A stretch of 64,000 bases of DNA from Nageia nagi. Lineage: Eukaryota > Pinophyta. The notes beneath the pieces were generated by a model. That model was not told where the DNA came from and ran no database searches. It saw nothing but the letters and a program-made list of their open reading frames with translations. Of this stretch, positions 46,824-58,183 are shown piece by piece. How positions within the stretch are numbered: position 1 is the stretch's first letter; each line of letters begins with the position of its first letter. A program made the translations under genes and the position numbers. The stretch covers positions 125,364,001 through 125,428,000 of the forward strand of contig JBITNC010000001.1 of assembly GCA_050084985.1 (NCBI GenBank), read 5' to 3'.

Positions 46824-47942
46824 GTAAGTACAAGAAGATGGGTCCACAAAATGGCCAAAATGTGAATATATTTTCCTTGATTTTCAAGTTTGGTCATAAT
46901 TGATCTCAACATTTGAATCCCTTAAAGATGGAATCTTCAAAAAATTTACTAAGGTGAAAATGTAGTTCTTGAAGTGTAGTTTTCAAATATGTAATTTATT
47001 CTAATACCCAATTGATAGAAATTTATTTATGATTGGCACTTCTAAAATCCACTATTTAAAATGTACTATTTTGTGACCATACCATGCTCTTCTATGGCAA
47101 GCATATTTGACCTAAAATATAATATTTTTTGAAATCCTTTTTTGAAAATATAGGTATAACACATTGAAGATTATGCAGGATATTTTTTCATAATTTTTTC
47201 ATGAATATTTTTTTATTTGTTAATTTTTTATTGGCCCTAATTGTTGTTTAAAAAAGTACCAATCTACGGTACATATAATTTGACCTAAACTTATCCTTTT
47301 TCACTTTTTTTTATTTAATAGAGAATTGTCAATAGATTGTATGCATATAAATTTTTTCCATAATTCCTCCAAAAACAAAGTTATTAAAAAAAGTAATAGA
47401 ATCTAATTTTTCAAGTTTTAAGGACCAATTTCATTGAAAATTAATTTAAAAATATAAAAATTATAATCAAATTTTAATATATATATATATATTATACACT
47501 CCTTTGATATTAAATAGGTTTAAATTTCATGAAAAAACTCATTAGGAAACTTGATCAAACATCCATCGGAAGTCATGATTTGTCACTTCTATTACCATGA
47601 ACAAGAAGTTATTGGTCCAAGGCTAAGACTTGGCCCACCAAGCCTTTCCCAAGCCTAAAACCACACCTAAATTCAAATAACAAAATTTCATTTTATTATT
47701 TTTTAATGTTAAAATGAAATAAAATTTTGTTTCATTTTAACATTAAAATATAACGAATTTCATTTCATTTTAACATTAAAACATAATGAAATTTTGTTTT
47801 TAGTTTGGAGACTCAAACCAAAAATGAAATTTCAATTTTTAAAGACCAAAATTTCATTTTATATAGTGAAATTTCATTTTAGGCCACTTTTTTTCTAAGT
47901 ATGAAATGCCCACTTCAAGAGGACCCATATTCTTGCACTTAC
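46824..47942. mobile_element. Non-autonomous TIR transposon, 1.1 kb (hAT-like)
   Basis: Terminal inverted repeats of 22 bp, GTAAGTACAAGAAGATGGG... at the left and the complement of GTAAGTGCAAGAATATGGG... at the right, with two mismatches. Removing it and one flank restores the gypsy sequence exactly as in A1 (CATGATGG then TTATATGGAGG). The flanks are CATGATGG (46816-46823) and CCTAATGG (47943-47950), an 8-bp duplication with two changes, the length made by hAT elements. The inside has no gene. 47680-47880 holds several alternating AAATTTCATTTTA and complementary words forming short palindromes. Confidence 0.7.
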
Positions 47943-47950
47943 CCTAATGG

Positions 47951-49005
47951 CTTAGTGGAGGTCATTTCCATGCAAAGGTATTATATACTAAACTTTTTTG
48001 CACTAGTTACTATTGGACCAAATGGTGGAAGATTGAAATATTCATGTGAAGACTTATTTTTAGTTTCAAAAACATGCTAATCTAGGATAACAACCCACTC
48101 AAGACTTAAATTCCATAATTTCACCATGGCCATTTGCTACTTGTGGCATAGATTTGATTGGGCTCATCAATCCTCACTCATAGTAAGGCCACAAATTTTT
48201 CATTATAGCCACAAATTTTAATACAAAATGGGTTAAATCCATTCCTATGAAATCAATCATCCAAGATAAGATCATTTCATTCCTAATTGAAAACATCATT
48301 AGAAGATTTGGCATGCCATGAAGGTTGATTACAGACAATGGAAAAAAATTTAAAGGTAAGAAGATGAAAGCTTTTTGTAAGAAATTTCATATTATTCAAT
48401 CATTTTTTTTAGTTTACTATCCTCAAGTTAATGGTCAAGTAGAAGCTTATAACAAGGCTATCAAATGCATTTTATCAAAAACTTAGGATAGATACAAAAG
48501 GGATTGCAATGAACAACTACCTTATGCACCTTGAGCATATAGGATAATATTAGAACAGCCATCGAGGCAACACCATTCTCATTGATATATGAATATGAAG
48601 TTGTAGTACCACTATAATTAGAGCCCCCATCCCTAAGGATTTCATTGTAAGGAGATATAACAGATGAGGATGCAAGAAAAGCTAGGTTGCAAAAATTAGA
48701 TTCATTAGATGAGAAGAGACTTTGAGCAATTGAACATCAGAAGATATATCATGCAAAATTAAAAAAGAGCATTTGGAAAGAAAATAAAGGAAAAAGATTT
48801 TAAAGTGGGATATTAGTACTAAAGGAGAATATCAATAAGATAGCTACAAACAATGAGGTTAAAAAAAAATTTGAACCAAATTGGTTAGGTCCATTTGTTG
48901 TAGTGGAAGAAACAAAATTAGGAGCCTACAAACTATCATCCATAGATGGAAAAGAAGAACAAAAAATCTTCAATGCCACCCACCTCAAATGCTTCTTTGC
49001 ATAAA
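47951..49005 (+). pseudogene. Gypsy A integrase, core and C-terminus
   Basis: The integrase resumes at 47951 and matches 30010-31050 of A1. The core motifs are recognisable in shifting frames (the DLIGLINP region near 48155, RLITDNG near 48330, NGQVEAYNK near 48430). The C-terminal segment (GAYKLSSIDGKEEQKIFNAT, about 48920-48990) is conserved. Frameshifts and stops disrupt all parts. Confidence 0.75.
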
Positions 49006-49902
49006 GATAGTGGCTTCGTACCTTGCAACATAGCAAAACTCTCATGCAAGGTACTAGTATCATAGTTTTTATTTTCAATTTTTTCATTTTATTATATTAT
49101 GTTCATGCAACTAATGGTATGAATTACTATATATACATTACCAACTAAGTGGATTCCTAAAAAAAAAGAGAGTAAAATACAAAAAGATCATTGATAATAT
49201 AATGTCTATAGACCATGGACATAAAATGCTAGGTCACCAATGGCCAAGATACAGCTAGTGAGAGTTCACTTAAAAGAAAAATTGATGATGCACTTGTATG
49301 TAGATTGCTAATATTAACTCATTATCAATGGATGATGCCACTCACTGTGTATCCAAAATATTTTCATGTAGGGTATATTTAACACCTTTTTGCAAGTATT
49401 TACATCACAAGAAGAAAGAAAAATATTGCAAAACTCGCATCATAAATGGTATGCTCACAATTCCTATGTTGTAAGAGGCATCCAAATCAATGGCATTTCA
49501 TCATAGAAAAATTGACCTCTTTTGTATCAAGGCATGGATGTAAGTGCATCAATTTCATAAGTAGCAAAAATGATGGGATGACTAGATTCATGGTTGAATA
49601 GTGCAAGGGGAAAAACAACATCATCTATTTCATAAATTAGACATGGGACCATAAGACTACTTGTTAGTAGAGTTTCTTCCATAACAAACATATCACAAAG
49701 ATAAAAGAGACACAGTTCTTCATATTTTTTCTTGGATGCACCATTCAAAGAGCTTTCTTTGGGTAACCAAGCCAAAATGGGGTAGTAAAGGATCTTCATC
49801 ATCATCATCAAGTGACAGTGCAGATAAAAAGTTCAAAGTTCTCAAAAATATTTTCTTCTATACTTTTGGTTTGGATATGTAATTTCATTACTTCAATCAC
49901 AC
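49006..49902 (+). other. Gypsy A 3' non-coding tail with an antisense open frame
   Basis: It matches 31056-32160 of A1. On the minus strand an open frame of 94 codons lies at 49811-49527 (EELCLFYLCDMF, LMVPCLIYEIDDVVFPLALF). The same words recur in broken form on the minus strand of A1 near 31990-31790. Tat-lineage elements such as Grande and RIRE2 are known to carry extra, sometimes antisense, frames between integrase and the 3' LTR. Confidence 0.5.
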
Positions 49903-50551
49903 CTCCAAAGAGCAGAAAAATGTAGACACTTGAAAATTAATTATTATGTATTAAATAATTCATTTTATAGCATCAAGAATATTTATTGTAAAAATAGGTT
50001 AAACTATACTCAAGGTAATGTAATCAATGTATTGGGCCATTGTATAATGTAAAGGGTGTAAAATATTAAGAATGATACCTCAAATAATGCAATGTGCAAT
50101 GATCCTAGGAATCAAAGAATATTGGGATATTCCTATAAAGAAATATCAAGGGCATGAAGGAAACATCATACAAGGGCCTCGAAAATGCCAAGAGAGATAC
50201 CAAAATATGCAAGATCTCTCTATACTACCAATAATGGTATTTTGTAACAACACCTCTACATAGCTCTATTAAACCCTTATCCCACTTTGGCATATTTTTT
50301 ATTCCATTCATAGATCAATTTATCCCACATAATTAATAATGTGCCATGTTAGGCTGTTGGTAGCATGCATTTCTTATTCTGCATTATGATGATTGATTTA
50401 TGGTTGTTGTTATTTCATATTCATATGATTTGATGAAGGTATATTTATTATCATTATTCATTTTATGTTATATTTCTCATATATGCTTCAATTACATATT
50501 ATATACAAATAGTGCATCAATTTTATTATTTATACATTATTTGAGGTTACA
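49903..50551 (+). repeat. Gypsy A polypurine tract and 3' LTR
   Basis: The decayed tract CCAAAGAGCAGAAAAA precedes the LTR start TGTAGACACTTG at 49921. The LTR runs 631 bp to GAGGTTACA at 50551, with CTATAAAG at about 50133. CATGC follows at once (50552-50556). Confidence 0.85.
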
Positions 50552-50556
50552 CATGC
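50552..50556. repeat. Target site duplication of gypsy A, right copy (CATGC)
   Basis: Identical to 2138-2142, directly after the 3' LTR end. Confidence 0.8.
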
Positions 50557-50777
50557 ACACGAAGATCTAGTGAGAACTCACCATGAATTTGATCCTAATC
50601 CTACAAAGATTCATTATTACTTGTTATTAAGGATTGTACATACACTTCATATCAGGTTCATATGTTTTATGTATATTTGTTGTAATTTGATATAGTGTAC
50701 ATTATCTATTTCTTTTTTATATTGTAGATCATTTATTTATTGTGTATATTTGTATGTTGCACAATTTGAGGTCTATA
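50557..50777 (+). repeat. Right part of the element C LTR, and primer site
   Basis: It continues the LTR left at 2142. It ends GAGGTCTATA at 50777, like the family end GGGTCTACA, and is followed by TTTTGGTGAACGTGAC, closely similar to the primer-site region of gypsy A1 at 13525. Confidence 0.55.
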
Positions 50778-51079
50778 TTTTGGTGAACGTGACATTCTTA
50801 CACACCTAGATCTTGATCTAGGCATCCCTTATAAAGCATCATGATCCATTTTCATTGTTATCTCTTTCCCTACTCGAGGTGCTTAGAGAAATAGCTAGAA
50901 AAATGATAAAATTATGGTTTGTTCTACCTATGTTTCAAATATGGATCTAAATTAAGAACAACCTAAGGTTTCTAAAACTAAATTTTATTTTAAGTATATT
51001 ACGAAAAGCATTTGAGCTAACCATAATTTACCTCTACAAGATCTTGATCCCAATGATCAAATAGATACTGATGAGGATA

Positions 51080-53230
51080 ATGATATTGAATCTACAAGTT
51101 CTACCAAAAAGATGAATATTATTGGGTAAACTATGAATAAGCTTAGAATGACTAATGATGACTATGATTTTGAAAATGTACATTTGGGAAGCCATGGAGA
51201 TTCTTCTAACAGTGATGCTAAAATTGAAGAGTTAAATAGAATTCCTAGCCATGTTAGATCAATAAAGGAATTGCTATCTAAAAAAGAAAAGTTGGAATAT
51301 CATCCTATTAATAATGTTGAAAATGTTATTGATATTCTAACCAATTATGAATTATTAGAAGTGGATTTAACAAATTCACAATCCTTAGATAGCTTATTTT
51401 CTTATAAAAATATAGGTTCTACAAAATAAAGGGTTTCTACTATCCATATAGATGTCAATAATGGTGTAGCAAATTGTTCACACACTACCACTAGCATGAA
51501 ATCCAAGGATACGAATCCACATATAAAGGTGATGATTGAAGAAGTCAATGAGGAAAGTGAGGTCAATTCTGAACACTTGAAAACTCAATTTGATGATCAT
51601 AATCTAGGTATGCTCCCTAAATGTTCTAATAAGAAAAAAAGTAAGGGTAGATTGGTTAATTATGAAGCTATAGTAGATATTGCTAAACAACTTTCTACCA
51701 TTGTTAATAATGCTTATGAGCATAATCTTGGTTGGTCAAAGGAAGAACAAAAAATAAAACTTGATGCCCTTTTTTTATGCTCAAGAATATGATTATTATC
51801 AAAAGGCTATTGAGGAGCACAATTAGAATTTATACTAAAATTAGTTGACAGACTTGAACATAAAAAACTAGGATTGGGCCATTTTTACAACTAAAAGAAG
51901 CTAAACTAATAAAGGAAAAAGCAAATAAAATCCTACTCAAATTAGCACTATACCACCATAAACCCCTCCACCACCCTTGAAGGATAATATACTTGTATTT
52001 CAAAATTAGCAACCACAACAAACTCCTATAGTATCAAATAATAGAAAAATAATGGATGAATGAATTAAAAAATTAAAAAAGAATTGCTTTATGATGATGA
52101 AGATGATTTCTTATTTTGTTTAAAGCATCCATTGACTAATAGAATTATTTCTAAAGTGGTTGTTGGTATGAAGAGTGTGAAATTTATAAAATTTGATGAT
52201 TTGCAAGATCCAAAAATGCATGTTAGAAAATTTTAGGAGGAAGCTATGTAATATATTCATGATAAAGATATGCTTGTAAAAAAAAATCAAGTAGTTTAAA
52301 ATATGATGCATTAAAATGGTATTTTACTCTTTATAAAAAAAGCATTGATAAATATGAAGGTTTGATACATCAATTTTTAAAGTATTTTAGATATAATATT
52401 GAAAAAAAGGTTCAATTCAAATATTTGTGCAGAATTAAGCAATTACCTAATCAATCTTTATCTAACTTTTTAAAAATCTAGAAATAAAATGCAAATAAGA
52501 TTACTATGCCTGAACAAGATCTAAAATATAGTTTCATAAATGCTTTATTACCTATGTATAAGTTATTGGTTATCTCTAATCATGATTTGACATTAGTTGA
52601 AATGATAGATATTTTGTTTAAAAAGGAAGAGTGCATAAAGAAAATTTATAATATATGTTCTAAAAATCATAGGGGTATGAAAAGAAATATAAATCTCAAA
52701 TGTATGAAAAGAAATATAAATCTCAAATGTATGAAAATAAAGTTAAACCTCAGGTATATGAAAATAAACTAGAAGTTGCTACAATTAACGTTGATAGAAG
52801 AAACAATAGACCACAAAGGAAGTTTACAAGATTAACTGATATTGTTGATAATATTCTCCATATGTTATTAAAAGAGTAACTTATTGAGCTTCCACCAATG
52901 GTTCAACATCACTTTCCTAACAATGTTCCTAAAATTTATAGATATGAAAAATTTTGTAATTATCATAGGACACCAAGGAACCTAATAAAAATTTGTAGGG
53001 TCTTAAGAAATATCATTTAGGATTTCATTAACAAGAAAACAATTTAGATGGATGATCATGCTAAAGCAATCAATGGAATTGTAGACCCTGATAATGAACA
53101 ATTGGAGATATTTACAAATTCATTACCAAACATAATTCAGCAACCAAGGGGATTTGTTGGTTTGGTAAGTACTTCAGAGTGTATGCATTATTATTTCTCT
53201 CATAAAGATGGATATAGGAAATAGTGGCAA
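51080..53230 (+). pseudogene. Element C gag, decayed
   Basis: An N-terminal acidic region is open at 51133-51429 and 51496-51792 (separated by one stop), with SHVRSIKELLSKKEKLEY and IVDIAKQLSTIVNNAYEH; its role is unknown. The gag core follows at about 52170-52770, shifting frames: FDDLQDPKMHVRKF, then FLKYF, LPNQSLSNFLK and the open part 52506-52772 (PEQDLKYSFINALLPMYK). A Tat-type zinc-finger-like motif (FCNYHRTPRNLIKICRVLRN) is at about 52950-53010. No protease or reverse transcriptase follows. Confidence 0.65.
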
Positions 53231-54060
53231 CAAGAGAAACAGAGCTAGTACAAAATGTAGAATGAGAGGGATTATGAAATAAACACCACTAACGGTGTGC
53301 ATGCCTATTTTCATGTAACCAACATGATATATACTACCAAAAAATCACCTCTTTTTGTGCCTACATTTGTAAGTTGCATTTGGGTCACAAAACCTTCCCA
53401 AGTACACAAAGTCGTTGCTTAAAATATAAAAAAATTCAAATGGTAGTGTATATTAGATAGGTTATTTCTTGGAGGAGAAATATGTATTATTTATGGTCAT
53501 ACAAACTACTTCATTATCTTATTAGCTTTCTAGGTATTTTTTGCAAAAATTCTTCATACATGTTTTCTTTTCAAATGTCAAAAGTCATGCCATCAATGGT
53601 GTATGACTATTTTTTAGGCCACTAACGATGTGTCTTTCCTAGACCAGAATAAAAAAAATAGTATATTATTTATCCTAAAAACCTTTTAAAGTGTTCTAGG
53701 GGGTGAATACCAAGTGTTAAGTTTGCTAAAATGAAAAACTCATTAGGATTCATTAGTGCAATATTGACATGTTTGTTCATTTGAAGCTTAACTCTGATGT
53801 TACATATTGCTAGGGATAAGTTTGATGAAAAAGATGAATTCCAGTCATTATGTTCATTGCTTAGTGTTCTTTTACCAAATTTTAGTCACATGACATATAT
53901 GATTTATTTCTAACAACTTTGATATTTATGCCTTGATCTTCAAATTGCAAATAACAAAAGTATAAATCTTACACAAATAGACCATTTATTCATAAAATAT
54001 ATATATATATATAAATTTAAAATATGCATCAAAAATTGTAAAAAGAAATGGAGCCAAAAA
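53231..54060. other. No gene; spacer with a TA repeat at its end
   Basis: No pol domain can be read here in any plus-strand frame. Two CAT(C/T)AA(C/T)G(A/G)TGT-type words occur at 53290 and 53590-53620. Confidence 0.5.
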
Positions 54061-54063
54061 AAT

Positions 54064-54075
54064 TATATATATATA

Positions 54076-54114
<39 letters not shown>
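54064..54114. repeat. (TA)n microsatellite
   Basis: About 50 bp of AT dinucleotides with one slip. A shorter run lies at 53998-54013. Confidence 0.95.
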
Positions 54115-54115
<1 letters not shown>

Positions 54116-54129
54116 ATATATCACAAAAA

Positions 54130-56260
54130 GGGTGTATCCATGTCTTATAGTACAATCTAGTGGCAAGAACTACTACCACTACTCCCAACCTCACTAGCCC
54201 TAGGTCTCCTCCTACTACCGCTACTCTATCTAGAAAATGACAACCCACCTAATAAATCACTCACAGTAATCCCATGAGAGGTAATTAATACCTTGGCCCT
54301 CTCATATTTACTCTTAAGAACTATAATATAATTCTCTCTCTTTTCTATCTTATCCATAAAGCTTTGGATGAATGCCCATTGCTCATTAGGCAGTGGCATG
54401 TCCACTCTTTCCTGTAGCCTCTTCATGGATTGGTCCATGGAGGCTATTTGAGCATCCTTAGCTGATAGTTTAGCCTATAAAGTGGTTACCTATGCCTCAA
54501 GATACTTAAGCCTCTCAATCTCAACCTATAGTGCTATATTATGTGTCACACTCTCTCCCATAAACCATCATAATCATGTCAATTTTCTTAACCTTGTAAA
54601 CCAACATACTAAAAAGTAATAAATATTTATGTATGTTACTTGTTACCACTAGTGGCATGGCCTCATCTAGGGTAGCTAATCTTGGTACTGCATTTGGTTC
54701 CCCTTGCATGGGAATGTCATGCATGGGGTTTTCAAACTGCTATGGATCTTTGTCTAAAGATCCCTCAGAAGTCATTACCATATCCTCCTCCTCCTCCTCA
54801 TCATTCATCCCTAATGGGGCTATATGCATGATATTTCACCATATCATAAAACCCCTCATAATGTCAGGTTCCATCAAGATATCTTTTGCTACATCAAGTA
54901 TCTTGGGCTCCTTCTAGGTGATTAATCAACTAGGTATGATCTCTACTCCTGGTGGAGCATCTCGCTCTATCTTGTATCATTGATTATAGATAGGGGTAGG
55001 TGGAATCCTTTGTTGGATCTCAAACTAGCATAGCACCTATTGGGGTAAGGATCCCTCAACTTCCTCCATGTCTAAAGGAAGCATGGTTGCCTCACCCAAG
55101 CAAGTTGGTGGGCATCATCATCCCATACAAAATCTTCATAACATACCCAAACCATGTCCTTGATATGGAGTCCATATATCTCCATTCATCTCACCTTTAC
55201 TAAATGTAGATACCTATACTCACATGATTAGGAAACCAACAAGTCAATGAAACATTTGAGGTATAATCCCTTGCCCTTTGTAAACCCATAGGTCAAATGA
55301 TAGTAATCTTCTCATAAGCCCATATCTAAAGAAGGCCTACATGAGCTATCATGATGTTGAACTTGTTAACAATCACAAAATTATATAGATCCTCATAGAG
55401 CTAAGGTAAGACCAAGGGCATCCAAGCAAATTATGTGCCCTATGCACAAATCTCCTACACAACCCAAACTAAGCCAAGTGGAAATGAGGAGCTACTCTTA
55501 TCTAGGCACATATAAGTAGTAATAATGGAGGTAATAAAAAGTGTCAACTATCATCCAAAAAAGGCAAATTTACATTCCTGAGTAAGATGAGCAACCCAAT
55601 GCTCCTAATCATGATCCCCCACTCATATCATCCATAGCAAAAGTTTCTACTTCTTATTGTTGTCAAAAACTTTAGCTTGATGAATAAGCTGATCCCAGAT
55701 AGTAATTCTTCAAATCCTATATACATCTAGTAGGGTCATGCTCATTTCACCTAGAGAAAGGTGAAATGAATTGGTATCCTGGTCCCATCTCTCAACTAGG
55801 GTTATGATAAGTGGGAGGTCTTTATCAATATACCTGATAATGGCTAAGTCATTCAACCTAGACTGCATGAGGATGTCATCCTCATAGTTTGTTCTCTGCC
55901 ATCCTTGTGCCTTTTCTAGTGCCGTAGTTGATGTAGGTCCACCCTAAACTAGAATTCTTCGATCTTGTAATGAAATAATAGTAGAATTAACATTAATAAT
56001 CATATAAATTAATTGTAAAATTTACAAATTTCTAGCAAAAATGTAGGCAATAAGTTAAACTAAGTGAATGAAATACAAATAAAGGAACCTTGGGGTTTAA
56101 TAAAGGTGTCATATAGTATAAAATTATTGAAGGAAATCAAGTTAAACATACCTCATGCATAAAAGGTAAGGTCCTAAGGTATTATTCCATGTGCCCCCTC
56201 CTACTAGACAAAAGCCTCCCAGTGAGTCACCAATCTTGGTTGAGCATCTCTATTGAAAAA
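54130..56260 (-). pseudogene. Plant mobile domain (PMD) protein gene, decayed, antisense in element C
   Basis: On the minus strand the PMD core is read from about 55890 to 55250 in essentially one frame with stops. LNDLAIIRYIDKDLPLIITL leads to VERWDQDTNSFHLSLGEMSM and TLLDVYRI, the classic (V)ERW...TFHLPxGEMTxTLxDV signature. Later LYEDLYNFVIVNKFNIMIAH and IWAYEKITII*PMGLQRARDY match the second half. A C-terminal helical segment is open at 54438-54226 (ERVDMPLPNEQWAFIQSFMD). An upstream exon-like piece near 56260-56160 ends close to a possible intron. Several stops are TAG at expected Trp or Gln. PMD proteins act in silencing (MAIN, MAIL1) or ride in transposons. Its antisense placement between gag and the 3' LTR suggests the second. 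Confidence 0.65.
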
Positions 56261-56269
56261 TAATGACCA

Positions 56270-58167
56270 AGTCAATAAAGGTAATGCGAATAGAGGAAGG
56301 CATAAGAAAATCCCATAGATAAATGATAGAAAGGACTACCAATCAAGTAGAGAAGCAAAGCACTAGAGGGACATGAAAATGATAAGACCAAATGAAATAA
56401 ATCAACATTTTAAACCTCCCTTTTTATTTTATTTTGATACTAAACCCTAGTTATTTGGTTACCCTTTTACATTGTTACATCTATTGGTTATAGGAGGGTG
56501 GATGACATGGGAAAAATGCATGGAAATATTTTAATTGCTATATACTTCTTTTTCAAAAACTAATTCTACTGCATTCATGCCGCTAGTAGCCTATGAAAAG
56601 TAAAATTATTGTTCAATCCACTACATGCTAGTTCAAAATGGTAGAAATAGTAAATTTGAATGTTTAAATCATGATTTAATGGTTAAATTCTTGATGTTAC
56701 ATTTTTATTATTTATTAATATTAACTACACAATTCTGGCGATGTGATTTTTGTAAAATAAAAAAATGATTCCAATTATATATTTTAGTCTTGATTTTGTT
56801 AGATGCAAATAGATGATTAAATTGGATAATACCTTACAAGAAAAAGGAGATTTTAAATCATAAAATTTGATTTAATTAAATGCCAATGTCAAATTTTTAT
56901 TTTCATATTTTTGCATAATTTTGAGATGGTAAATATTTTAATAATTATTTTTCAACACCAATTGAATGCGCTATCTTATAAGATGATCAAATCCATCATT
57001 TTCATGCAATCAACGATGTGAAAGAGGTTAAATTATGGGTTCCTTCATGTATGATTTATATTGTCATAATCTTAATGAATCAAATTCATTGCTATCATGG
57101 TCATATGGTTTCTAAATAAACAAGATGCATATCAAGTCCAAATTAGCCAAGTTATTGTTTACATACAAAATATTACGCAATATGGAAATATTATTTTATG
57201 ATTTTATGAGGCAAAACATTATTTCTTATTTTTAATTGAACATCATTAAAATTTGTAGATCTGATACAATTATTCCCATGCTACTAACAATGTGTGTTTA
57301 TTATGAATTCATTCAAAATAGGACATGCTATAATTTACTAAATATTTGAATGAAAATATCATTATTGCATAAATATTCATTGAAATGGGAATCTAGAATA
57401 AAGTTGCAAAAAATGTGATTAACAAATTCTATGAAATTCATGCTATCAACGGTGTAGGTTTGCTTTGAAAATCAATGAAATCAATCAATTCAATGTGATC
57501 AAACATGCAATGTTGATATGTAAGGCTAGTAAATATTTTAATATTTGGTGTTTTTATGGGAATTGAATGATATTGTTCAATGTTATGCTAACAAATGGTT
57601 TAAAGGCCATGGTCACTCCATGAGAAAAATCTCTTATCAATTATAGGTTATTCCAAGATTCATTCATTAAAAATGTTCTTATCAACTTGATAATCATGGT
57701 TATTCCAAGATTGGGGTATTAAAAAAGATCTCATCAATCAGCTTGATCTTCGTAGACTATGAGTTGCAATCATAGTAATATGTTTGTCATGGTTAAATAG
57801 AACTATGAGTCGCATCGACCATAGTGACACAATGGAAATCATATTTATTTCATCCTTGCTCTTTTAATTTATTATTATTTAATGGGATATGATCTATGTG
57901 GGTAATATTTTGATTTGTTCTTAAAAAGGTATTGTTCAGGAGAGTAGGATTCACATAGAGATGCTCTCCTCATATAAAGATTCCAATTTTTGGCTTAATT
58001 CCCTGAAGCAACATGAGTAAGGGGAAATGCAAGACCAAAAGGGAGTAGAAAACATATCATACTCAACATATCAATCCAAAAAGAAAATTCCACTTTACTA
58101 TTGAAAATTTTCTTCTCTTCTCTAGACTTCTTTGGATTATGCAATTTCAATGTTTTTCATTTCGTAT
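56270..58167. other. No gene; 3' tail of element C with a recurring short motif
   Basis: AT-rich. Words of the form CATGCNATCAACGRTGT recur at about 57003, 57277 and 57439 (and at 53290-53620), spaced by 150-300 bp where dense. No open frame is convincing. Confidence 0.45.
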
Positions 58168-58183
58168 CCAAAGAGGGGTAAAA
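58168..58183 (+). promoter_or_regulatory. Polypurine tract before the LTR at 58184
   Basis: CCAAAGAGGGGTAAAA immediately precedes TGTAGATGCC, the same arrangement as at 32163-32177. Confidence 0.8.

Larger units (their letters stand above)
2143..50551 (+). mobile_element. Ty3/gypsy Tat-like element (gypsy A), split by a 38.5-kb insertion
   Basis: The left half holds 5' LTR, gag, protease, reverse transcriptase and the start of RNase H (2143-6649). The right half holds the rest of RNase H, a second RNase H, integrase and the 3' LTR (about 45160-50551). Both halves are on the plus strand in the correct order and break at the same place in RNase H. Perfect CATGC duplications flank the two outer LTRs. 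I therefore read them as one element. The coding parts are broken by stops and frameshifts, so it is not autonomous. Two smaller insertions sit in the right half (45723-46216 and 46824-47942). Confidence 0.8.

Noticed and set aside
54633-55203. Plus-strand open frames with Ser/Gly-rich or Pro-rich content
   Set aside because: Antisense to the PMD pseudogene, which has the recognised motifs on the minus strand.
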